The notes under the pieces: model-generated
The model's database searches: none
What the model was told of the DNA's origin: nothing
What the model saw: only the letters and a program-made list of their open reading frames with translations
Assembly (NCBI GenBank): GCA_031761405.1
Contig: JASEVX010000008.1
Location: 74,878,014-74,942,013 of the forward strand
Direction of reading: 5' to 3'
Source of the DNA: Serripes groenlandicus
Lineage: Eukaryota; Mollusca; Bivalvia; Cardiida; Cardiidae
DNA length: 64,000 nt
Part shown: piece by piece, positions 60,042-64,000 of the stretch
Layout of the letters: the number at the start of each line of letters is the position of its first letter
Numbering within the stretch: position 1 is the stretch's first letter
Position numbers and translations under genes: made by a program

Positions 60042-62680
60042 ATTAAATCCTTTTCTTATTTCAGCTCTCAGGAAGTAAACAAAAACTTTTAGTGCCTTTT
60101 GAGGGAGGGACCCACAATGAGACCTATCTCTGTCCAGGTTATTACGAAGCCATTGCTCAGTTTGTCCATCGGGTAAGTTTAACCTTTTCCCTCATACGAC
60201 AATTCTGCAGCAGACGACTTTGAACGTTTTTTGTCAAAATCTCCATAATTGAATGGATAACCTTTGACAAAAAGTGGAAAACATGTAGCAAAAGGAGAAA
60301 TTGCACGTTTTGTGCAATTTCTTCTTTGGTCCATATGTTTTCAAAAAGCCGTCTGCTGCAGAGGCGTCAGAAAGCGTCTTTATGAGGGAAAGGGCTAAAA
60401 AACTATTGAGCAAAAGGGAGATAATTCTTGCAGGACTTTGACTTTCTTTACACTGGGGATATTTGAGATTGATTGACTGAAGTATAAACACCAGTTATTA
60501 TCACGGCAGCCAGTTCCCATAACAATGTGTACTTCCTGGCTTTCTGGCACCTTTACTCCTCCACACAACTGTATCTGTTAACCCTCATCATCCCTCATAC
60601 GACAATTCTGCAGCAGACGACTTTGAACACATTTTTAAAAAAATAGAAAATCTCTTTAATTGAATGGATAACCTATGACTAAAAGTTTTATTATCATTGA
60701 ACAAGTAAAATAAAATAGGACTTGATGTTAAATATAAACACATAAATTTAACCAAATTCAAGTCAAGATGTGTTTGAGAAGCAGACTGGCAGTTTTAACC
60801 TTTTCCCTCATACGACAATTCTGCAGCAGATGACTTTGAACATATTTTGTGAAAAAATAGAAAATCTCTATAATTGAATAGATAACCTATGACTAAACGT
60901 GGAAAACATTGTGGCAAAAGGAGAAATTGCTTGTTTTGAGCAATTTCTTCTTTTGTCACTTTGTTTTCAAAAAGCCGTCTGCTGCGGAGGCGTCAGAAAG
61001 CGTCTATATGAGGGAAAGGGTTAAAGCTTACCTCGATCTAGTCAAACTCGTTGGTAAGGACAACGGCTATTAAACCAGAGGTTGTGCGTTTAAACCCAAG
61101 GTTTGTCATTCTTTCAAACACATGATTGACAAAAGTCATTGTGACTTATATCATTTGTCTTGCACCAATGAGCATAGTCTGTGTGGGAAGGTTGCCAGTA
61201 ACCCTGAAAGAAAGTAGTTTGGCCTAACCCTTCCCCTCATATCAAAGCTTTCCGATGCCTCTTGTTTGTTTGTTTGGAGTTTAACGCCGCTTTCAACAGC
61301 TTTGGTCATATCACGGCGGTCAGTGCACCTACCCATGTTTTCCTGGCTTTCCCACACCAGTACTTACACAACATTCTTTCGAAGCCACTGACTACTTTCT
61401 CACATAGATCAGAGGTGAGAGGTAATGGAAAACATCGCCCGAAAGAATGTCGCCGCAACCAGGTATCGAACCAGTGACCTCCAGATCACGAGTCAGATAC
61501 GCTACCAATTGAGCTACCCGGCCGGGTCCCGATGCCTCTTGACAGATGGCTTTTGAAAATGGGTCGACAAAAGAAGAAATTGCTCAAAACGAGCAATTTC
61601 TCCTTTTGTAACCATGTTTTCAACTCAATTTCAATTCAATTATTTCATTTAAAGGGAGTTTCTAAAGCTATCTGCTGCAGATATGCTGTATGTGGTAAAG
61701 GGAAACACATGTTGGCTGTATTCTCCACCATAATGCAACAGAAATAATGTAGATAAATGCCAATCAATCAATTCATTTGAAATACCTTGATCTTAACCCT
61801 TTCCCACATACAACACATCTAATCCAGATATGGAAAAACTCTAGAAATGAAGGTATAATTACTGAAAAAAAAGTTGAAAACATTGTGTCAAAAGGAGAAA
61901 TTGCTCGTTTTGAGCAATTTCTCCTTTTGTTACAATGTTTTCAAAAGTCGTCTGCTGCAGATGCGTTGAAATGCGTTTACAGGGGGGGAAAGGGTTAAAG
62001 TGATTTCCAAACTTATTGGCGCTGTTGTAAGAGTGTCCCCCTCAAGGGTGAAAGACATGGGTTCAACCCCAGGATGGATCATACCAAACACTTCAACTCG
62101 ATCTAGTAACCCTTTTTCTCATACGGACGCTTTCTAACGCCATTGCAGCAGATGTCTTTTAAAAACACTGGCAAAATGAGAAATTGCTCACGATGAGCAA
62201 TATCTTTTTTGTCACAATGTTTTCAACTTTATTCAATAATTGTTGTTTCACTTATAGAGAGTTTCCATATATTTGACTAAATTCTTTCAATGTTGTCTGC
62301 AGATTTGTTGGCCGGATTGCTCTAGCAATTCCGGTCTATAGATTGGCGATGTCCGTCCGACCGTCTGTCTGTCCGTCAACATTTTGGTTTAAGTTTCAGG
62401 TTGAGGCAAAATCTCAGCACTTGAAAGGGTTACAAACTTGAAACTTTGCCTGAAGGTAACCAGTAACAAGTTCTTTTGATTTCTATGGTTACTTTGAGCT
62501 TGACCTTGGTTTGTCGATTTTCAAGGTCAAATTGCCGACAATCCGGCCTTACCGTCTTCAGCGGTTTCTTGTTTTACGTGTTTGACCTAATTATTATTCC
62601 AGGTATCGGAAAGAGGCAGCTCTGAACGAACAGAATCTACAATCCTGGATGTCGACCATATTGACACTACTGTTATCTAA
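48339..62680 (+). CDS. ABHD13: ABHD13, alpha/beta-hydrolase domain protein 13 (Bem46-like), complete
   Basis: Seven exons: 48339-48576, 52290-52515, 54008-54108, 56053-56306, 59266-59370, 60065-60172 and 62603-62680. The 1110 nt give 369 residues against 337 in human ABHD13; the extra length is mostly N-terminal. Seen: a membrane segment at about residues 53-75; oxyanion motif FHGNAGNIGH; nucleophile elbow GCSLGG with Ser218; Asp295 in SGQKDELIPP; His325 in GGTHNE; and a C-terminus ending TTVI as in vertebrates (VTII). The start is supported by an in-frame TGA at 48330 and A at -3. Family knowledge: a single-pass type II membrane serine hydrolase with substrate not firmly established. Human has Arg where this protein has Cys217 next to the nucleophile. 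All introns carry repeats, and the 3.7 kb first intron lies in the 5' coding part. Confidence 0.93.
48577..49941. other. ABHD13 intron 1, 5' part
   Basis: A hairpin at 49088-49169 (TTTTTTTGAAGTTTTGACTC, CGCAATAGT with inverse partner) stands out. No gene seen. Confidence 0.45.
49088..49169. repeat. Short fold-back
   Basis: Arms of about 30 bp, GACTCGCAATAGT / ACTATTGCGAGTC plus AT-rich extensions, around a 15-base loop. Confidence 0.8.
49957..50219 (+). mobile_element. SINE3, full length
   Basis: Head GGGTAGCTCAATTGGTAGCG with B-box-like GGGTGCGATACCC; tail GCCGTGATATGACCAAAGCT, GGCGTTAAACTCC and (AAAC)n. Perfect 14-base duplication TTGTTTTGCTGTGT at 49943 and 50220. Confidence 0.92.
50390..51002 (+). 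repeat. 30/33-bp minisatellite
   Basis: About 19 units of GGGCCCTCTAGGGTCTAT plus CTGTTGTGTACA; a CTC insertion makes 33-bp units. Lengths are multiples of three, which explains the long but meaningless open frames. Confidence 0.95.
51003..51985 (+). repeat. ABHD13 intron 1: decayed dispersed repeat
   Basis: GTCACTAGGTCAAATTGTGA, AGCTTGAAACATCGTCAGAA-like and TTTGTCAGAATGTTTGTCTT phrases match 32.3-32.8 kb. From about 51720 the sequence is unrecognised. Confidence 0.55.
51999..52200 (+). mobile_element. SINE4, full length
   Basis: Head TGCAGAGGTAGAGCGTCGGC with B-box GGTTCGAGTCCC; unit GCGCGAGTACTGGTTAAGTA, tail TTAAAATAAATAAGTTTAAA. Perfect 13-base duplication AAAGCCATGGTAG at 51986 and 52201. 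Confidence 0.92.
52290..52515 (+). CDS. ABHD13: ABHD13 exon 2: strand/oxyanion region
   Basis: The acceptor TTTACAG ends at 52289. It encodes GIFYYAQDMFLYYPDQPPNS, then RIYVESPG, LPYENVFVKTLDGVSLN and FHGNAGNIGH. It exits inside Arg. The donor GTATAA at 52516 is weak, and a MITE starts 32 bases after the exon. Confidence 0.9.
52547..52776 (+). mobile_element. TTAA-type MITE after ABHD13 exon 2
   Basis: Complete, TTAA at 52547 and 52773; 32 bases beyond the exon. Confidence 0.92.
52777..53228. other. ABHD13 intron 2, weakly MITE-like then unrecognised
   Basis: 52790-52900 holds decayed MITE words (TTTTGTCAGAATGTTTTCAA). The remainder shows no gene or known repeat. Confidence 0.4.
53229..53458 (+). 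mobile_element. TTAA-type MITE copy
   Basis: Complete, TTAA at 53229 and 53455. First of two copies bracketing the duplicated ABHD13 acceptor. Confidence 0.92.
53489..53525 (+). repeat. Duplicated copy of the ABHD13 exon 3 acceptor and exon start
   Basis: GTGTTTTATTGCCAG then GTCAGTGATTGTGTACTATA matches 53993-54029 with about four differences. It is cut by a MITE's TTAA at 53524. Confidence 0.9.
53524..53754 (+). mobile_element. TTAA-type MITE copy
   Basis: Complete, TTAA at 53524 and 53751. It lies directly downstream of the decoy acceptor. Confidence 0.92.
53763..53969 (+). mobile_element. SINE4 copy
   Basis: Near-identical to 51999-52200 (GTCGGCCTCTCACATCAAAG, B-box GGTTCGAGTCCC). AACATGT occurs on both sides (53756, 53970). 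Confidence 0.9.
54008..54108 (+). CDS. ABHD13: ABHD13 exon 3
   Basis: The acceptor TTATTACCAG ends at 54007 and the donor GTAAAT starts at 54109. It encodes RLVIAYYIYNMCQCNILMLE then YRGYGKSSGSPTES, matching vertebrate LVDYRGYGKSEG. The exon starts with GTTAGT, so AG|GTTAGT is both an acceptor and a donor-like site. A diverged copy of this border lies at 53489-53525. Confidence 0.9.
54155..54381 (+). mobile_element. SINE2 copy
   Basis: Head GTTCGAGTGGTTAGCGTTGG, B-box GGTTCGATCCCT, tail GCCGTGATATAACTGAAATA. Imperfect duplication CGTTGACATATCTG / CGCCGATATATCTG. Confidence 0.88.
54388..54465. mobile_element. MITE fragment
   Basis: ATCTGCAGCAGACGAACATT and AAAACATTGTTGCAAAGGGG; no ends. Confidence 0.6.
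54466..54850. other. ABHD13 intron 3, unrecognised
   Basis: No exon, MITE or SINE was seen. A TAGCTCATCTG start recalls the dispersed-repeat family at 34.6 kb. Confidence 0.35.
54851..55545 (+). repeat. 25/26-bp minisatellite
   Basis: About 27 units of GGTCTACACCTTTATCAGTT plus GGAAGG or GGAAG. Variant units carry AAATGATTTATCAG or ATTTATTGGACGG. Open frames here are array artefacts. Confidence 0.95.
55577..55778. mobile_element. MITE, ACATACAACAAATC subtype
   Basis: TTAAACCCTTTCCCACATAC to TAGTATGTAGGAAAGGGTTA. First of a MITE-spacer dimer. Confidence 0.85.
55812..56001 (-). mobile_element. TTAA-type MITE copy
   Basis: TTAACCCTTTCCCTCATATA to TATGTCGGAAAGGGTTA. Second of the dimer; the following spacer resembles the one before it. 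Confidence 0.87.
56053..56306 (+). CDS. ABHD13: ABHD13 exon 4: nucleophile elbow
   Basis: The acceptor TATTGCACAG ends at 56052 and the donor GTGAGT starts at 56307. It holds NIYLYGCSLGGAVSIKLAS with catalytic Ser218, then MIVENTFTSLPEVAKSLF, and ends FCFKNK. These align with the vertebrate GRSLGGAV and MVENTFLSIP segments. Confidence 0.92.
56483..56764 (+). repeat. Dispersed repeat, CCCCAGATA variant of the GGGGTATA type
   Basis: TATAACCCCAGATATATAGT, ACACTATTTCTCAGCAACCC, GTGCATATTGTCGGCGTGTT and CAGCTGGGGGTATTCATCAC. Near-identical to 63704-64000. Confidence 0.85.
56765..57876. other. ABHD13 intron 4, mostly unrecognised
   Basis: Contains a SINE2-type alternative tail at about 57090-57145 (CAGTCGATGCGCCATAAAAC). 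No exon is required by phase. Confidence 0.45.
57877..58022 (+). mobile_element. SINE1, 5'-truncated, diverged
   Basis: GGAAATTAGCCAGTTGTCCG, GTGTGGAGTACTAGTG and GATGTGATGTAACTGAAATA, then (AATC)n. Confidence 0.75.
58044..58330 (+). repeat. GGGGTATA-type dispersed repeat, full length
   Basis: ATTATTATACCCCCTTGGAA to CAGTGATAGTTCTAG; includes (TGTC)n near 58093. Confidence 0.87.
58418..58639 (-). mobile_element. MITE copy, ends diverged
   Basis: ATCCTTTTCTCGTATTCAGA to TTGTATGTGGGAAAGGGTT with both palindromes visible. Confidence 0.8.
58677..59199. mobile_element. TCGAGGGCTTGG fold-back element with nested SINE
   Basis: Ends TCGAGGGCTTGGCGTGAAAA and TTTCACGCCAAGCCCTCGA; SINE1 sits in its central palindrome. 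Confidence 0.9.
58777..59070 (-). mobile_element. SINE1, full length, reverse strand
   Basis: On the minus strand: AGCCGAGCCCCAGTAGCTCA, B-box GAGTTCGAATCCC, tail (AATC)n. TGTTCAGAACG / TGCTCAGAACG flank it (one difference). Confidence 0.92.
59266..59370 (+). CDS. ABHD13: ABHD13 exon 5: catalytic Asp
   Basis: Thirty-five codons in phase 0: FMSEYNIVKVTIPTLFLSGQ then KDELIPPCMMTSLHN. Asp295 sits in GQKDELIPP (human GLSDQLIPP). The acceptor TCTGTTGTAG ends at 59265 and the donor GTAAGC starts at 59371. Confidence 0.9.
59371..59544. other. ABHD13 intron 5 start, unrecognised
   Basis: Nothing recognised before the following tandem repeat. Confidence 0.35.
59545..59950 (+). repeat. Degenerate minisatellite, about 45-60 bp units
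   Basis: GGATGTACAGGCAAGTCTTT, TACAACTGTTAAGCTTGGAT recur about eight times with insertions. Confidence 0.85.
60000..60041 (+). repeat. (CT)n microsatellite
   Basis: An uninterrupted CT run of about 40 bases, 25 bases before the ABHD13 exon 6 acceptor; may act as pyrimidine tract. Confidence 0.95.
60065..60172 (+). CDS. ABHD13: ABHD13 exon 6: catalytic His
   Basis: Thirty-six codons in phase 0, LSGSKQKLLVPFEGGTHNET then YLCPGYYEAIAQFVHR. His325 is in GGTHNET. The acceptor TTATTTCAG ends at 60064, shortly after a (CT)n tract that may serve as a long pyrimidine tract. The donor GTAAGT (60173-60178) is followed at once by a MITE's TTAA. Confidence 0.9.
60179..60398 (+). mobile_element. TTAA-type MITE directly after ABHD13 donor
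   Basis: TTAACCTTTTCCCTCATACG starts immediately after GTAAGT (60173-60178); ends GGGAAAGGGCTAA. Confidence 0.9.
60469..60577 (-). mobile_element. SINE1 3' fragment
   Basis: TTATCACGGCAGCCAGTTCC and CTTCCTGGCTTTCTGGCACC match the SINE1 body in reverse. Confidence 0.65.
60578..60688 (+). mobile_element. MITE, 3'-truncated
   Basis: TTAACCCTCATCATCCCTCA (small insertion in the TIR) to GACTAAAAGTTTT. Confidence 0.8.
60795..61024 (+). mobile_element. TTAA-type MITE copy
   Basis: Complete, TTAA at 60795 and 61021. Confidence 0.92.
61027..61215 (+). mobile_element. Diverged SINE1-like copy
   Basis: GGTTGTGCGTTTAAACCCAA (decayed B-box), ATTGACAAAAGTCATTGTGA, CTTGCACCAATGAGCATAGT. Confidence 0.6.
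61224..61704 (-). mobile_element. MITE interrupted by SINE3
   Basis: CTAACCCTTCCCCTCATATC at left and GCTGTATGTGGTAAAGGGA at right; CCGATGCCTCTT is duplicated around the SINE. Confidence 0.87.
61264..61528 (-). mobile_element. SINE3, full length, reverse strand
   Basis: Near-identical to 49957-50219 in reverse. Perfect 12-base duplication CCGATGCCTCTT at 61252 and 61529. Confidence 0.93.
61793..61998 (+). mobile_element. TTAA-type MITE, ACATACAACACATC subtype
   Basis: TTAA at 61793 and 61995. Inner arms AAAAGGAGAAATTGCTCG and GAGCAATTTCTCCTTTT are fully complementary. Confidence 0.9.
62106..62310 (-). mobile_element. MITE fused to another repeat
   Basis: GTAACCCTTTTTCTCATACG to TCTGCAGATTTGTTG, then GGCCGGATTGC begins with no MITE end. 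Confidence 0.75.
62311..62572. repeat. GCCGGATTG-type dispersed repeat
   Basis: Starts GCCGGATTGCTCTAGCAATT and near its end has GACAATCCGGCC, an inverted match, with (GTCC)n-like text near 62350. Confidence 0.55.
62603..62680 (+). CDS. ABHD13: ABHD13 exon 7: C-terminus and stop
   Basis: The acceptor TTATTCCAG ends at 62602. Twenty-five codons, VSERGSSERTESTILDVDHI then DTTVI, are followed by TAA at 62678-62680. The hydrophilic tail ends in a V-I motif like vertebrate ABHD13. Confidence 0.82.
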   Translation, partial: VSERGSSERTESTILDVDHIDTTVI

Positions 62681-63070
62681 TCCTATCTATCACTGTTTCA
62701 AAGGATTTTGTAAAGTCTGTTCCACCAGTATATAGCACACATGTCGTCGGGCCAGGCTCTCTAATATTTGCTGCCTTAACTTTAACAGTTTTATCGTGAT
62801 GTTCTGAGAATTGTCTATGAACTGGTGCAAATGCAAAGCTTGACAAGTCCATATTAAAAAGACAGCCTGGCAAGGATTAAAGAATTTTAACTCTTTACTT
62901 CATATTTTTTACTGTTTTGCAAATATTCTGAGGAATAATTGCTCGATGTGATAATTGGAAGAAGAAATTTCATACTGAGATAAAAGCAATTTAAGAAAGT
63001 GGGGAATTTCTCCTTTTCTAACAATGTTTTAAAAAAAGAAGTCTGCACCAAGAAAGGGATAAAAAAAACC
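62681..63070. other. ABHD13 3' flank / probable 3' UTR
   Basis: No AATAAA close to the stop. ATTAAA occurs near 62855 and 62876. A decayed MITE core lies at 62930-63060. Confidence 0.4.
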
Positions 63071-63306
63071 TTAACCCTTTCCCTCATATAGATGCTATCT
63101 GACCCTTCTGCAGCAGACAGCTTTTTGAAAATACAGTGACAAAAGAAGAAATTGCTCAAAACGAGCAATTTCCCCTTTTGCCACAATGTTTTTCCACTTT
63201 TAGTCATAGATTATCCATTCAATTATAGAGATTTTCTATATATTTTTCTGACAAAATATGTTCAAAGTCGTCTGCTGCAGAATTGTCGTATGAGGGGAAG
63301 TGTTAA
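63071..63306 (-). mobile_element. TTAA-type MITE copy
   Basis: Complete, TTAA at 63071 and 63303. Confidence 0.92.
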
Positions 63307-63386
63307 ATCAGAATTTGTGACTAGCTGGGGGACTAAGACCTAGATCAGCTTGGATCTGCATGTTCCAAGTTCACCATCAATCAATT

Positions 63387-63549
63387 GACCCCCCTTTCCC
63401 ATATACAACTTTGAAAAACATCCTTGCAATAATAGGAAATCATTTTTATTTATTTGAGAAACATTATGGCAAATGGAGAAATTTGTCATTGTGATCAATT
63501 TTTTCCACAATGTTTTCAAAAATCACCTGCTATAGGTGGAAAGGATTAA
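63387..63549 (+). mobile_element. Decayed MITE
   Basis: CCCCTTTCCCATATACAACT to TAGGTGGAAAGGATTAA. Confidence 0.6.
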
Positions 63550-63703
63550 AAAACTTTTTTTGGAGATAATACTATTGGGACACATATACAATTTGATCTT
63601 TAGAATTTATTATCCCCTTGAGATGAGGTTGTCAAAGGGATATAGGGATCTGTGTCTATGTATGTATGTGTCCCAACAACATCATCGCTCTCGCAACTTT
63701 ATT

Positions 63704-64000
63704 ATACCCCCAGATACATAGCATATGGGGGCTATATAGGAGTCACGCTTGATGGTCGGCTGGTCGGTCCGTTGGTCTGTGGACATTTCTTGTGAACACT
63801 ATTTCTCAGCAACCCTTGGTCAGAATTCAATATAACTTCACAAGAATGATTGATACCATGCCTAGTTGTGCATATTGTCGGCGTGTTGCACTGGAATTAT
63901 TTTTAAATGAGTTATGGCCCCCTTGAATTTCTCATACATATGTATATTGTCAGGCACCAGCTGGGGGTATTCATCACCTTAAGTGATTTTTTTTCTAGTT
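63704..64000 (+). repeat. Dispersed repeat, CCCCAGATA variant
   Basis: TATACCCCCAGATACATAGC to CACCTTAAGTGATTTTTTTT; continues to the window edge. Near-identical to 56483-56764. Confidence 0.85.

Noticed and set aside
14254..61528. tRNA genes (tRNA-like boxes at about 14255, 16955, 24535, 37840, 49960, 52000, 53770, 54160, 59000, 61500)
   Set aside because: Each is followed by the same SINE body and A-rich tail and most have target-site duplications. They are SINE heads, not standalone tRNA genes.
9857..63343. Recurring small ORFs whose peptides contain words such as CHYVFKKPSAAEASESVYMRE
   Set aside because: They are translations of the MITE in one frame. They recur with the element, vary with indels and end inside it. 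No evidence of a conserved protein.
1..64000. Introner-type elements (MITEs that create whole introns)
   Set aside because: Although MITEs touch several donors, no intron here consists of a single MITE carrying both splice sites, so this stronger claim is not supported.

Overview
The window is a spliced, repeat-saturated metazoan nuclear sequence. Intron structure, molluscan-type tRNA-derived SINEs and CR1/jockey-like LINE pieces suggest a lophotrochozoan, most likely a bivalve mollusc. The organism call is inference. No prokaryotic, viral or organellar genes were recognised.

Two host genes, both on the + strand, were rebuilt exon by exon from conserved protein sequence, GT/AG borders and matching intron phases. 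(1) 571-24861 holds the last 15 exons of a p160 nuclear receptor coactivator (NCOA/SRC family, taiman in flies). It covers the end of PAS-B, strict LXXLL boxes, a long Ser/Asn/Gln-rich region, a poly-Q AD2-like region, and a C-terminal LLQQLL box like that of vertebrate SRC-1a. The 5' part (bHLH, PAS-A) lies outside the window. The 5180 coding bases stay in one frame and give about 1725 residues. (2) 48339-62680 is a complete seven-exon ABHD13 gene (about 369 residues). It has an N-terminal membrane anchor and a full Ser218/Asp295/His325 triad.

Almost everything else is repeats. The dominant one is a TTAA-flanked, piggyBac-like MITE of about 230 bp with termini TTAACCCTTTCCCTCATA and a second internal palindrome. 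About 65 copies or fragments were counted by eye, in both orientations. Other families are four SINEs with different tRNA-like heads, a palindromic element centred on CCCTATGTTGTGGGTACTC, a TCGAGGGCTTGGCGTG fold-back element, GGGGTATA-type dispersed repeats, a 1.3 kb element with about seven internal 160-bp units, a 6.9 kb unit bounded by 102-bp inverted repeats with broken LINEs inside (41072-47953), and many minisatellites.

Layout: 1-25 kb NCOA exons with MITE-rich introns; 25-41 kb repeats; 41-48 kb the TIR unit with LINE remains; 48.3-62.7 kb ABHD13; 62.7-64 kb repeats. The most interesting signals are where repeats meet splice sites. An exact 36-bp tandem array of copied 3' splice sites sits upstream of NCOA exon 9457. 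MITE-bracketed duplications occur, one of which copies the ABHD13 exon 3 acceptor. MITEs lie flush against three 5' splice sites. One 5' splice site appears to lie within SINE-like sequence. The two genes have no evident functional link beyond being neighbours.
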